DNA of 64,000 nt, taken from positions 372,001-436,000 of the forward strand of contig NZ_CP012266.1 in assembly GCF_001277235.1 (NCBI RefSeq). Direction: 5' to 3'. The first letter of the stretch is position 1; each line of letters begins with the position of its first letter. Source of the DNA: Cronobacter dublinensis subsp. dublinensis LMG 23823 (lineage in GTDB: Bacteria; Pseudomonadota; Gammaproteobacteria; Enterobacterales; Enterobacteriaceae). Below the pieces are notes generated by a model, which searched no databases, had not been told where the DNA came from, and saw nothing but the letters and a program-made list of their open reading frames with translations. Below, in pieces: positions 30,432 through 39,712 of this stretch. The translations under genes and the position numbers were made by a program.

Positions 30432-31436
30432 TCAGAAATTCTCCCGCAGATCGAGCCCTTTATAGAGTGACGCCACCTTATCGGCATACCCATTAAACAG
30501 CAGCGTCGGCTGGCGCTTAACGTCTAGCACGCCGCCTGCGCCAATCACGCGTTCGCTCGCCTGCGACCAGCGCGGATGATCGACATGCGGATTCACGTTG
30601 GCGTAAAAGCCGTATTCATCGGGTGCCGCCTGGTTCCAGGTGGTTGGCGGGCGCTCGCGGGTCAGTTTAATGCTGACGATCGATTTAATGCCTTTAAAGC
30701 CATATTTCCACGGCACCGTCAGGCGCACCGGCGCGCCGTTTTGCGGCGGCAGCGCTTTACCGTAGACGCCCGTCGTCAGCATGGCGAGCGGATGCATCGC
30801 CTCATCAAGGCGCAGCGCTTCGACATACGGATATTCGAGTCCGCCGCCAATAAAGCGGTCTTTCTGGCCGGGCATGATATCGGGCGCGTAAAGCGTTTCG
30901 AATGCGACATATTTCGCGTTGCTGGTGGGCTCCGCCAGGGCGAGCAGTTTATGAAGCGGGAACCCTATCCACGGCACCACCATCGACCACGCTTCGACGC
31001 AGCGCATCCGGTAAATGCGCTCTTCGAGCGGGAACTTTTTGGTGAGGTCGTCGTGATCGAGCGTCAGCGGTTTCGCCACTTCGCCGCTAATTTTCAGCGT
31101 CCACGGGTTGGTTTTCAGGATCCCGGCATTGGCCGCAGGGTCGGCTTTATCCAGCCCGAACTCATAGAAGTTGTTATAGCCGGTCACTTTGTCTTCCGGC
31201 GTCAGATCAAGCTTCGCCTGATACTGCGCAGGGCGCGTGAAATCAAGCGGTGCGCCCGCGGGGGCTTTGGGCCGATCGTTACCCTTAAACCAGGAGAGCA
31301 CATCCGCATGGGTGGCGGTGGGCAGCGAGAGCGCTGCGGTGGTGATCCCCAGGGCTTTGAGCACCTGGCGACGCTGCATAAAGAAAGCCGACTCGGCAGT
31401 GACATCGGCTTCGGTTAATCGGCTGACTTTTTTCAT
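30432..31436 (-). CDS. msrP: Periplasmic methionine sulfoxide reductase catalytic subunit MsrP
   Basis: MsrP (YedY) is a molybdopterin enzyme that repairs oxidised methionines in periplasmic proteins, for example after hypochlorite stress. The 334-residue protein carries a twin-arginine signal (MQRRQVLKALGI, about residues 20-31), so it is exported folded. The molybdenum-ligand cysteine lies in YRMRCVEAWSMVVPW (about residue 145). Length matches E. coli. No HprR-type regulator is next to it, so control here is unclear. Confidence 0.96.
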   Translation of the reverse strand: MKKVSRLTEADVTAESAFFMQRRQVLKALGITTAALSLPTATHADVLSWFKGNDRPKAPAGAPLDFTRPAQYQAKLDLTPEDKVTGYNNFYEFGLDKADPAANAGILKTNPWTLKISGEVAKPLTLDHDDLTKKFPLEERIYRMRCVEAWSMVVPWIGFPLHKLLALAEPTSNAKYVAFETLYAPDIMPGQKDRFIGGGLEYPYVEALRLDEAMHPLAMLTTGVYGKALPPQNGAPVRLTVPWKYGFKGIKSIVSIKLTRERPPTTWNQAAPDEYGFYANVNPHVDHPRWSQASERVIGAGGVLDVKRQPTLLFNGYADKVASLYKGLDLRENF

Positions 31437-31540
31437 GCTCGGCTCCGCAATAACGACACGTAACGCTACGCCTTAATCATGACAGGGCACAAGTCAGCCT
31501 GCGAGTGGAGAGGTTAATTATCTGTAAATAAATTTAAGCA

Positions 31541-32515
31541 TTAGCGAATTTTTACCAGCGTACGGCCCTGCGCGCGGTTGCCAATAATGGCTTCGGCGAA
31601 GGCGGGCGCCTGGTCCAGCGTGATTTCGGTCGCGCTCTGCTGATAAAACGACGCGGGCAGGTCGCGTACCAGGCGCTGCCAGGCCTCAAGACGGCGCGGC
31701 GCGGGCGTCATCACGGAATCGACGCCCTGCAAACGCACGTTGCGCAAAATAAAAGGCATCACCGTGGTCGGCAGCGCGAAACCGCCCGCGAGACCACAGG
31801 CCGCCACGCAGCCGCCGTAGTTGATCTGCGCGAGCACTTTGGCCAGCACTTTATCGCCGACGGTATCTACCGCGCCTGCCCACAGCTGTTTCTCAAGCGG
31901 GCGGCTTTCGGCAAATTCATCACGGCTGAGAATACGGCTCGCGCCAAGGCTTTTCAGATACTCATGCGTGCTTTCACGGCCGCTCACCGCCACCACCTGA
32001 TAGCCCAGATGATGCAGTAGCGCGACCGCCGTGCTGCCTACGCCGCCGCTTGCGCCCGTCACCAGCACTTCGCCGCTCTCGGGGCGCACGCCCGCGTCTT
32101 CCAGCGCCATAACGCACAGCATCGCGGTAAAACCCGCCGTGCCGATAATCATCGCCTGACGTCCGTCGAGCCCCTCTGGCAGCGGCACCAGCCAGTCGGC
32201 TTTCACGCGCGCCGTCTCGGCAAGCCCGCCCCAGTGGTTCTCGCCGACGCCCCAGCCGGTCAGCAGCACCGGCTGACCAGGCTGAAAGCGCTCGTCGGCG
32301 CTTTCACGAACCACGCCCGCGAAATCAATACCCGGCACCATCGGGAACTCGCGAATGATTTTGCCTTTGCCAGTGATCGCCAGCGCGTCTTTATAGTTAA
32401 GGCTGGACCAGTCGATATCGACCGTCACCTCCGCCTGCGGCAGCAGCGTCTCCTCAACCGGTTTTACCGATGCCAGGGTTTTGCCATCCTGCTGTTCGAG
32501 AAGTAAAGCCTGCAT
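31541..32515 (-). CDS. acuI: NADPH-dependent acrylyl-CoA reductase AcuI (YhdH)
   Basis: This zinc-free MDR-type reductase converts acrylyl-CoA to propionyl-CoA in E. coli and detoxifies acrylate-derived intermediates. The ATG at 32515 (MQALLLEQQDGK) gives 324 residues. It shows the GroES-like N-terminal domain (PGIDFAGVV) and a Rossmann domain with the dinucleotide motif TGASGGVGSTAVALL (about 153-167). It is divergent from csrD with a 232-base gap and stands alone transcriptionally. Confidence 0.95.
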   Translation of the reverse strand: MQALLLEQQDGKTLASVKPVEETLLPQAEVTVDIDWSSLNYKDALAITGKGKIIREFPMVPGIDFAGVVRESADERFQPGQPVLLTGWGVGENHWGGLAETARVKADWLVPLPEGLDGRQAMIIGTAGFTAMLCVMALEDAGVRPESGEVLVTGASGGVGSTAVALLHHLGYQVVAVSGRESTHEYLKSLGASRILSRDEFAESRPLEKQLWAGAVDTVGDKVLAKVLAQINYGGCVAACGLAGGFALPTTVMPFILRNVRLQGVDSVMTPAPRRLEAWQRLVRDLPASFYQQSATEITLDQAPAFAEAIIGNRAQGRTLVKIR

Positions 32516-32747
32516 GTTAACGCTCCTTAAAAACGACTTAAGTTGGAAAATCACTTCTGAGGACTATACTCGCATAATGAAACGTTATGCCGATTTGCCG
32601 CAATAAAACGGCATAGTCGCGCCCCCATTTCTGGTAGTATGCGCGGCCAGATATTTAAAGTTAGCACTCACTTCCACCTGTTCATTAGCGTGAAGAACCG
32701 AAAGGCGGTTCCCCCGCGTGACGCCCAACTACGGAGTTAACACAAGG

Positions 32748-34688
32748 ATGCGCTTAACGACGAAATTTTCCGCCTTTGTCACGCTGCTGGTCGGGCTGGC
32801 GATGCTGGTTACCCTGCTGGGCTGCTCGCTGAGTTTTTTCAACGCCATTCAACATAAAGTGACGCAGCGCGTCGCGTCCGTGGCATCCGTGGTGGATAAC
32901 GAACTGGTTTTTCAGTCGCCGCAGGCGATGCAGCATCGCCTCGATGAGATGATGGTGCCGCTGGATATTGTGCGCATTGAATTCGAACTGGGCGGCAAGG
33001 TGATTTTCAGCCACGAAAGACCCGAAAGCTATCGGGAATCCACCGTACAGACCCGCGATCGCCAGCTCAGCGTACCGCTTATCAAACACCCCGGCATGAC
33101 GCTGCGTTTAACGTGGCAGGACCCGCTGGTGACCTATTATCGTTCCCTGCTGACCACCGCACCGCTGACGCTGGCTTTCGCGTTGATGGTCGTGATGATT
33201 TATCTCTCGGTACGCTGGATAACGCGCCAGCTGGCGGGCCAGGAATTGCTGGAAGGCCGGGCGGTGCGCATCCTTAACGGCGAGCGCGGCGCCAACGCGC
33301 GCGGCAATATTCATGAATGGCCGACCCACGCCAGCAGCGCGCTCGACATCCTGCTCTCGGAGCTCCAGCTTGCCGGTGAACAGCGCAGCCGTATGGATAC
33401 GCTCATTCGCGCCTATGCCGCCCAGGACGCCAAAACCGGTCTTAGCAACCGCATCTTCTTTGATAACCAACTGGCGACGCTGCTTGAAGACCAGGAAAAA
33501 GTTGGCACCCACGGCGTGGTGATGATGATCCGCCTGCCCGATTTCGACATGCTGCGTGACAGCTGGGGAAAAACCGCCGTTGAAGAGTACCTCTTCACGC
33601 TCATCAACATGCTTTCTACCTTTATCATGCGCTACCCCGGCGCGCTGCTGGCCCGCTATTTTCGCAGCGATTTCGCCGTGCTGCTGCCGCACCGTACGCT
33701 GAAAGAGGCCGACAGTATCGCCAGCCAGCTGCTGAAGGCTGTCGGCGCGCTGCCGCCCACCCGGATGCTCGACAGCAGCGATATGCTGCATATTGGTATT
33801 TGCGCCTGGCGCAGCGGACAGACCACCGAGCAGGTGATGGAGCACGCCGAAGTGGCGGCGCGCAACGCGGTGTTGCAGGGCACGAACAGCTGGGCGGTTT
33901 ACGACAACACGCTGCCGGATAAAGGGCGCGGCAATGTTCGCTGGCGCACGCTGATTGAAAATGCGTTGCAGCGCGGCGGCCCGCGTTTCTACCAGAAACC
34001 GGCGGTGCTGCGCGACGGCTATGTCCATCATCGCGAACTGATGTGCCGTATCTTTGACGGCAGCGAGGAAGTGCTGGCGGCGGAGTATATGCCGATGGTG
34101 CAGCAGTTTGGGCTTGCCGAACAATACGATCGTCAGCTGATTGGCCGCGTCCTGCCTTTCTTGCGCTTCTGGCCCGACGAAACCCTGGCGCTGCCGGTGA
34201 CGGTGGAGTCGCTGATCCGCCCGCCGTTTCAGCGCTGGCTGCGCGATACGCTGATGCAATGCGAAAAATCGCATCGAAAACGCATTCTTTTTGAACTTGC
34301 CGAGGCAGATGTTTGTCAACATCTCAGCCGTTTACAACCGGTTGTGCGTTTAATCAGGGCGCTTGGGCTTCGCATCGCGGTGGTTCAGGCGGGATTAACG
34401 GTGGTCAGCACGGTCTGGATCAAAGCGCTCGATGTCGAAATCATCAAGCTGCATCCTGGACTGGTGCGGGATATCAACAAGCGCACCGAAAACCAGCTTT
34501 TTGTTCAGAGCCTGGTGGAGGCGTGCAATGGAACGCAGACGCGGGTTTTTGCGACCGGCGTCAGGACTAAAAGTGAATGGCAGACGCTGGTCGAGCGTGG
34601 CGTGACGGGAGGTCAGGGCGATTTTTTTGCCGCCTCGCAACCTCTCGATACTAATGTGAAAAAATATTCGCAAAGATACTCGGTTTGA
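32748..34688 (+). CDS. csrD: CsrB/CsrC RNA decay regulator CsrD
   Basis: CsrD promotes RNase E-dependent turnover of the CsrB and CsrC small RNAs and so releases CsrA. The ATG at 32748 (MRLTTKFSAF) gives 646 residues, the E. coli length. It has two transmembrane segments (about 10-30 and 133-152) around a periplasmic domain and a HAMP-like region. The GGDEF domain is degenerate (RYFRSDF in place of GGDEF) and so is the EAL domain (REL for EAL). Loss of catalytic motifs is normal for CsrD, which does not act on cyclic di-GMP. It precedes mreB. Confidence 0.96.
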   Translation: MRLTTKFSAFVTLLVGLAMLVTLLGCSLSFFNAIQHKVTQRVASVASVVDNELVFQSPQAMQHRLDEMMVPLDIVRIEFELGGKVIFSHERPESYRESTVQTRDRQLSVPLIKHPGMTLRLTWQDPLVTYYRSLLTTAPLTLAFALMVVMIYLSVRWITRQLAGQELLEGRAVRILNGERGANARGNIHEWPTHASSALDILLSELQLAGEQRSRMDTLIRAYAAQDAKTGLSNRIFFDNQLATLLEDQEKVGTHGVVMMIRLPDFDMLRDSWGKTAVEEYLFTLINMLSTFIMRYPGALLARYFRSDFAVLLPHRTLKEADSIASQLLKAVGALPPTRMLDSSDMLHIGICAWRSGQTTEQVMEHAEVAARNAVLQGTNSWAVYDNTLPDKGRGNVRWRTLIENALQRGGPRFYQKPAVLRDGYVHHRELMCRIFDGSEEVLAAEYMPMVQQFGLAEQYDRQLIGRVLPFLRFWPDETLALPVTVESLIRPPFQRWLRDTLMQCEKSHRKRILFELAEADVCQHLSRLQPVVRLIRALGLRIAVVQAGLTVVSTVWIKALDVEIIKLHPGLVRDINKRTENQLFVQSLVEACNGTQTRVFATGVRTKSEWQTLVERGVTGGQGDFFAASQPLDTNVKKYSQRYSV

Positions 34689-34996
34689 CCTGCCGTTTAA
34701 CTTGTTTTCACGTAGAATAACGCGCGCTGCATCTTAAGGGGGCGTACGCCTGCCGGCCAGAGTGTCGCAGCATATTGAAGCAGGCTTTAACTCTTAGCGC
34801 ATAAGACGTCGTCGGGCCAGCAACGCTCGCGATATCGCCAGCCGGAAAGGCCGGGGCGACGACGGTTTAGCAGGAGAAAAAGCCGCACTATTTTTCACCG
34901 ATGCAGAACATTTTTTGCGCCTTGTCGCTGCTTCGTGTGGTTGGTAAAGTAAGCGGATTTTGTTTTCCGCCCCAGCTTTCAGGATTATCCCTTAGT
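34689..34996 (+). other. csrD-mreB intergenic region with structured mreB leader
   Basis: The 308 bases hold a likely -10 (TAGAAT, 34713-34718) without a clear -35. A perfect 8-bp inverted repeat CGTCGTCG (34807-34814) / CGACGACG (34857-34864) encloses a 42-base region that contains its own GCCGG-AAA-GGCC-type hairpin. A purine-rich GCAGGAGAAAAA follows at 34870. The leader to mreB would thus be long and folded. Terminator function is unlikely, since no T run follows. Confidence 0.55.
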
Positions 34997-36040
34997 ATGT
35001 TTAAAAAATTTCGTGGCATGTTTTCCAATGACCTGTCCATTGACCTGGGTACCGCGAATACCCTTATCTATGTAAAAGGGCAAGGCATCGTACTGAATGA
35101 GCCTTCCGTGGTCGCCATTCGCCAGGATCGTGCCGGCTCGCCGAAGAGCGTTGCGGCCGTAGGTCATGAAGCGAAGCAGATGCTGGGCCGTACGCCGGGC
35201 AATATCGCCGCTATCCGCCCGATGAAAGATGGCGTTATCGCCGACTTCTTTGTCACGGAAAAAATGCTTCAGCACTTCATCAAGCAAGTGCACAGCAACA
35301 GCTTCATGCGTCCGAGCCCGCGTGTGCTGGTCTGCGTGCCGGTCGGCGCGACCCAGGTTGAACGCCGCGCTATTCGCGAATCCGCTCAGGGCGCAGGCGC
35401 CCGCGAAGTTTTCCTGATTGAAGAGCCGATGGCCGCCGCGATTGGCGCTGGCCTGCCGGTGTCTGAAGCGACCGGCTCCATGGTTGTGGATATCGGTGGC
35501 GGTACGACCGAAGTGGCGGTTATCTCCCTGAACGGCGTGGTGTACTCCTCCTCCGTGCGTATCGGCGGCGACCGCTTTGACGAAGCCATCATTAATTATG
35601 TACGCCGTAACTACGGCTCGCTTATCGGTGAAGCCACCGCTGAGCGCATCAAGCATGAAATCGGCTCCGCCTATCCGGGTGACGAAGTCCGCGAAATCGA
35701 AGTGCGCGGCCGTAACCTGGCAGAGGGCGTACCGCGCGGTTTCACTCTGAACTCCAACGAAATTCTCGAAGCGCTGCAGGAACCGCTGACCGGCATCGTC
35801 AGCGCCGTTATGGTTGCGCTGGAACAGTGCCCGCCGGAACTGGCTTCCGACATCTCCGAGCGCGGTATGGTTCTGACTGGCGGCGGCGCGCTGCTGCGTA
35901 ACCTTGACCGTTTGCTGATGGAAGAGACCGGCATTCCGGTCGTGGTGGCGGAAGATCCGCTCACTTGTGTGGCCCGAGGCGGCGGCAAGGCGCTGGAAAT
36001 GATCGACATGCACGGCGGCGACCTGTTCAGCGAAGAGTAA
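34997..36040 (+). CDS. mreB: Rod-shape actin homologue MreB
   Basis: MreB forms ATP-dependent membrane filaments that guide lateral cell-wall synthesis and keep the rod shape. The ATG at 34997 (MFKKFRGMFSNDLS) gives the standard 347 residues; the upstream extension to 34901 is non-homologous. The N-terminal amphipathic membrane anchor is followed by the actin phosphate loops (SIDLGTANTLIYV, about 13-25, and VVDIGGGTTEVAV, about 161-173). It is first in mreBCD. Confidence 0.98.
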   Translation: MFKKFRGMFSNDLSIDLGTANTLIYVKGQGIVLNEPSVVAIRQDRAGSPKSVAAVGHEAKQMLGRTPGNIAAIRPMKDGVIADFFVTEKMLQHFIKQVHSNSFMRPSPRVLVCVPVGATQVERRAIRESAQGAGAREVFLIEEPMAAAIGAGLPVSEATGSMVVDIGGGTTEVAVISLNGVVYSSSVRIGGDRFDEAIINYVRRNYGSLIGEATAERIKHEIGSAYPGDEVREIEVRGRNLAEGVPRGFTLNSNEILEALQEPLTGIVSAVMVALEQCPPELASDISERGMVLTGGGALLRNLDRLLMEETGIPVVVAEDPLTCVARGGGKALEMIDMHGGDLFSEE

Positions 36041-36101
36041 CAGCCGCAGGAAAGGGCAACTCAGGTTGCCCTTCTTGTTGGTTTGGGAATACGCATAGCC
36101 T

Positions 36102-37103
36102 ATGAAGCCAATTTTTAGCCGTGGCCCGTCGCTACAGATTCGCCTTATTCTGGCGGTGCTGGTGGCGCTTGGTGTCATCATCGCCGACAGCCGCCTCGGT
36201 ACGTTCAGCCAGATCCGAACGTACATGGATACCGCCGTCAGTCCTTTCTACTTTATCTCCAACGGTCCACGTGAATTACTCGACAGCGTCTCGCAAACGC
36301 TGGCGTCCCGCGATCAGCTTGAGCTGGAAAACCGGGCGCTGCGTCAGGAGCTGTTGCTGAAGAACAGCGAAATTCTGATGCTTGGGCAATACAAGCAGGA
36401 AAACGCGCGTCTGCGCGAACTGCTCGGCTCGCCGCTGCGTCAGGATGAACAGAAAATGGTCACGCAGGTGATCTCGACCGTAAACGATCCCTACAGCGAT
36501 CAGGTCGTGATTGATAAAGGCAGCGTTAACGGCGTTTATGAAGGCCAGCCGGTTATCAGCGATAAAGGCGTGGTCGGTCAGGTCGTCGCCGTGGCGAAAC
36601 TCACCAGCCGCGTGCTGCTTATCTGCGACGCCACTCATGCGCTGCCCATCCAGGTGCTGCGTAACGACATCCGCGTGATTGCGGCCGGTAGCGGCTGCAC
36701 CGATGATTTACAGCTGGAGCATCTGCCGGCCAACACCGACATTCGCGTCGGTGATGTGCTGGTCACCTCCGGCCTCGGTGGTCGCTTCCCGGAAGGGTAT
36801 CCGGTAGGCGTCGTGTCATCCGTGAAGCTCGACACCCAGCGCGCGTATACCGTCATTCAGGCGCGTCCGACCGCGGGCCTGCAACGTCTGCGCTATCTGC
36901 TGCTGCTCTGGGGCGCGGATCGCGAAGGCGCCAACCCGATGACGCCGGAAGAAGTGCATCGCGTGGCGAATGAACGTCTGATGCAGATGATGCCGCAGGT
37001 GTTGCCTTCGCCGGATGCGATGGGGCCGCCTGCGCCGGCGAATGCCGCGTCCACAACCGCGTCGCCGTCTGGCGGCACGCCTCCCGCGCAGGGAGGGCAG
37101 TAG
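36102..37103 (+). CDS. mreC: Rod-shape protein MreC
   Basis: MreC is a bitopic membrane protein that activates the PBP2-RodA elongasome. The 333 residues contain one transmembrane helix (about 12-30), a coiled coil (about 65-110, rich in Leu/Glu/Gln) and a beta-rich periplasmic domain. The end is a Pro/Ala/Ser/Gly-rich tail (about 300-333). E. coli MreC is about 367 residues, the difference lying in this disordered tail. It starts 61 bases after mreB and overlaps mreD by one base. Confidence 0.96.
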   Translation: MKPIFSRGPSLQIRLILAVLVALGVIIADSRLGTFSQIRTYMDTAVSPFYFISNGPRELLDSVSQTLASRDQLELENRALRQELLLKNSEILMLGQYKQENARLRELLGSPLRQDEQKMVTQVISTVNDPYSDQVVIDKGSVNGVYEGQPVISDKGVVGQVVAVAKLTSRVLLICDATHALPIQVLRNDIRVIAAGSGCTDDLQLEHLPANTDIRVGDVLVTSGLGGRFPEGYPVGVVSSVKLDTQRAYTVIQARPTAGLQRLRYLLLLWGADREGANPMTPEEVHRVANERLMQMMPQVLPSPDAMGPPAPANAASTTASPSGGTPPAQGGQ

Positions 37104-37591
37104 TGGCGAGCTACCGTAGCCAGGGGCGCTGGGTTATCTGGCTCTCTTTCTTAATCGCGCTGCTGTTGCAGATCATGCCCTGGCCGGATGCGATCATCGT
37201 GTTCCGGCCAAACTGGGTGCTGCTGATTTTGCTGTACTGGATCCTCGCTCTGCCGCATCGCGTAAATGTCGGCACGGGTTTTGTGATGGGTGCCATACTG
37301 GATCTTATCAGCGGCTCCACGCTGGGGGTTCGCGCCCTTTCACTGAGTATCATCGCCTATCTGGTCGCGCTGAAATTTCAGCTATTCCGCAATCTGGCGC
37401 TCTGGCAACAGGCGCTGGTGGTGATGCTGTTGTCGCTGGCTGCGGATATTGTTGTCTTCTGGGCGGAATTCCTGGTTATCGATGTCGCTTTTCGTCCGGA
37501 AGTGTTCTGGAGCGGCGTGGTGAACGGCGTGCTCTGGCCCTGGATATTCCTGCTGATGCGCAAAGTGCGCCAGCAGTTTGCTGTACAATAA
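37103..37591 (+). CDS. mreD: Rod-shape protein MreD
   Basis: MreD is a 162-residue integral membrane protein with about five helices that partners MreC in the elongasome. The start is GTG at 37103, whose first base is the last base of the mreC TAG stop, so translation is coupled. The length equals that of E. coli MreD. Confidence 0.96.
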   Translation: MASYRSQGRWVIWLSFLIALLLQIMPWPDAIIVFRPNWVLLILLYWILALPHRVNVGTGFVMGAILDLISGSTLGVRALSLSIIAYLVALKFQLFRNLALWQQALVVMLLSLAADIVVFWAEFLVIDVAFRPEVFWSGVVNGVLWPWIFLLMRKVRQQFAVQ

Positions 37592-37600
37592 GGGACAGTT

Positions 37601-38176
37601 ATGACAGATCTTTATCTCGCCTCGGGTTCGCCGCGTCGTCAAGAGCTGCTGGGTATGCTGGGCGTCTCATTTGAACGCCTGGTGCCTGGGGTGGAAGAGC
37701 AGCGCGCCGAAAAGGAAGCGCCGCAGGATTATGTCACCCGTCTGGCCCGCGACAAAGCCCGCGCTGGCGTGGCGCTGGCCGCGCGCGATCTCCCGGTGCT
37801 CGGCGCGGATACCATCGTGGTGCTCGACGGCGATGTGCTGGAAAAACCGCGCGATGCCGCCCATGCAGCCGAAATGCTGCGAAGGCTTTCCGGGCAAACG
37901 CATCAGGTGATGACCGCCGTGGCGCTGGCCGATAGCCTGCGCGTGCGCGAGCGTCTGGTCATTACCCGCGTGACGTTCAGAGCGCTGACGGCGCAGGATA
38001 TCGCGGCGTATGTCGAAAGCGGCGAGCCGATGGATAAAGCGGGCGCCTACGGCATACAGGGGCTGGGCGGCTGTTTTGTCAGAAGCATTGAAGGAAGCTA
38101 CCACGCTGTGGTGGGCCTTCCGCTGGTAGAAACCTGGGAATTGCTGAGCGAATTCAACTCACTGCGTGAGGGATAA
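37601..38176 (+). CDS. yhdE: Maf-type nucleoside triphosphate pyrophosphatase YhdE
   Basis: YhdE hydrolyses dTTP, UTP and some modified pyrimidine nucleotides to monophosphates, and its overproduction blocks septation in related bacteria. The 191 residues begin with the Maf signature SGSPRRQELL (8-17). They contain the catalytic Asp in GADTIVVLDG (about residue 69) and the KAGAYGIQG motif. It lies 9 bases after mreD, in the shape-division cluster. Confidence 0.95.
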   Translation: MTDLYLASGSPRRQELLGMLGVSFERLVPGVEEQRAEKEAPQDYVTRLARDKARAGVALAARDLPVLGADTIVVLDGDVLEKPRDAAHAAEMLRRLSGQTHQVMTAVALADSLRVRERLVITRVTFRALTAQDIAAYVESGEPMDKAGAYGIQGLGGCFVRSIEGSYHAVVGLPLVETWELLSEFNSLREG

Positions 38177-38182
38177 AACAAC

Positions 38183-39652
38183 ATGACGGCTGAATTGTTG
38201 GTTAACGTTACCCCGTCGGAAACCCGGGTGGCGTATATAGATGGCGGTATTTTGCAGGAAATCCATATCGAACGCGAAGCCCGCCGCGGGATAGTAGGCA
38301 ATATCTACAAAGGTCGGGTCAGTCGCGTTCTTCCTGGAATGCAGGCGGCATTTGTAGATATTGGCCTCGACAAAGCCGCGTTTCTTCACGCCTCCGACAT
38401 CATGCCGCACACCGAATGCGTGGCGGGCGATGAACAGAAGAACTTCACCGTGCGCGATATCTCTGAGCTGGTGCGTCAGGGGCAGGATCTCATGGTGCAG
38501 GTGGTGAAAGATCCGCTCGGCACCAAAGGTGCGCGTCTTACGACCGACATTACGCTGCCGTCGCGCTATCTGGTATTTATGCCGGGCGCGTCTCACGTCG
38601 GCGTTTCGCAGCGCATTGAGAGTGAAACCGAGCGCGAGCGTCTGAAAAACATCGTGGCGGAATACTGCGACGAGCAGGGCGGGTTTATCATCCGTACCGC
38701 CGCCGAAGGGGTGTGCGAAGAAGATTTATCGTCTGACGCCGCCTACCTTAAGCGCGTCTGGACCAAAGTGATGGAGCGTAAAAAACGCCATCAGACGCGC
38801 TACCAGCTTTACGGCGAACTGGCGCTCGCCCAGCGCGTGCTGCGCGATTTCGCCGTCGCCCAGCTTGACCGCATTCGCGTCGATTCCCGTCTCACCTACG
38901 AAATGCTGCTGGAATTTACGGCGGAGTATATGCCGGAGATGAACAGCAAGCTTGAGCACTACAGCGGCCGCCAGCCAATTTTCGATCTCTATGATGTTGA
39001 AAACGAAATCCAGCGCGCGCTGGAGCGTAAAGTTGAGCTGAAATCGGGCGGGTATCTGATTATCGATCAGACCGAAGCGATGACGACGATTGACATCAAC
39101 ACCGGCGCGTTTGTCGGCCACCGCAATCTCGACGACACCATTTTCAACACCAACATCGAAGCGACGCAGGCAATTGCCCGTCAGCTGCGGCTGCGCAACC
39201 TCGGCGGCATTATCATCATCGACTTTATCGATATGAGTAATGAAGATCACCGCCGCCGTGTGCTGCATTCGCTGGAACAGGCGCTGAGCAAAGATCGCGT
39301 GAAAACCGGCATCAACGGCTTCTCACAGCTCGGCCTGGTGGAGATGACCCGTAAGCGGACCCGCGAAAGCATTGAACATGTGCTGTGTAACGACTGTCCT
39401 ACCTGTCATGGCCGCGGCACCGTAAAAACGGTGGAGACCGTCTGCTATGAAATCATGCGTGAAATCGTGCGCGTGCATCACGCATACGACTCCGACCGCT
39501 TCCTGGTCTACGCCTCGCCTGCCGTGGCGGAAGCGCTGAAAAGCGATGAATCCCATGCGCTGGCCGAAGTGGAGATTTTTGTCGGTAAACAGGTTAAGGT
39601 GCAAATTGAACCGCTCTATAACCAGGAGCAGTTCGACGTGGTAATGATGTAG
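38183..39652 (+). CDS. rng: Ribonuclease G
   Basis: RNase G is the 5'-end-dependent endonuclease that matures the 5' end of 16S rRNA and degrades some mRNAs. The 489 residues show an N-terminal S1 domain interrupted by a 5'-sensor, and a DNase I-like core. The metal-binding aspartates lie in TIDINTGAFVG and IIIIDFIDM. The zinc-link sequence CNDCPTCHGRG (about 404-414) joins subunits. It follows yhdE by 6 bases. Its substrate, precursor 16S rRNA, is encoded earlier in this window. Confidence 0.97.
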   Translation: MTAELLVNVTPSETRVAYIDGGILQEIHIEREARRGIVGNIYKGRVSRVLPGMQAAFVDIGLDKAAFLHASDIMPHTECVAGDEQKNFTVRDISELVRQGQDLMVQVVKDPLGTKGARLTTDITLPSRYLVFMPGASHVGVSQRIESETERERLKNIVAEYCDEQGGFIIRTAAEGVCEEDLSSDAAYLKRVWTKVMERKKRHQTRYQLYGELALAQRVLRDFAVAQLDRIRVDSRLTYEMLLEFTAEYMPEMNSKLEHYSGRQPIFDLYDVENEIQRALERKVELKSGGYLIIDQTEAMTTIDINTGAFVGHRNLDDTIFNTNIEATQAIARQLRLRNLGGIIIIDFIDMSNEDHRRRVLHSLEQALSKDRVKTGINGFSQLGLVEMTRKRTRESIEHVLCNDCPTCHGRGTVKTVETVCYEIMREIVRVHHAYDSDRFLVYASPAVAEALKSDESHALAEVEIFVGKQVKVQIEPLYNQEQFDVVMM

Positions 39653-39712
39653 CGCGCAGCGGTCGACTGTGTGAGTGAAAGTACCGCCGCGGCGGCTGAC
39701 AAGGAGAGAAGG

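Noticed and set aside
32748..34688. CsrD as an active cyclic-di-GMP enzyme
   Set aside because: Both catalytic motifs are degenerate (RSDF, REL), as in E. coli CsrD, which acts on RNA decay.
33108..36226. Minus-strand frames of 404 and 413 codons opposite csrD and mreB
   Set aside because: They mirror conserved genes, have no plausible ribosome sites and show low-complexity Arg/His/Ala/Gln composition.
39671..39712. Upstream GTG start for yhdP
   Set aside because: It lacks a good ribosome site, whereas the GTG at 39713 follows AAGGAG and gives the conserved 1266-residue protein.
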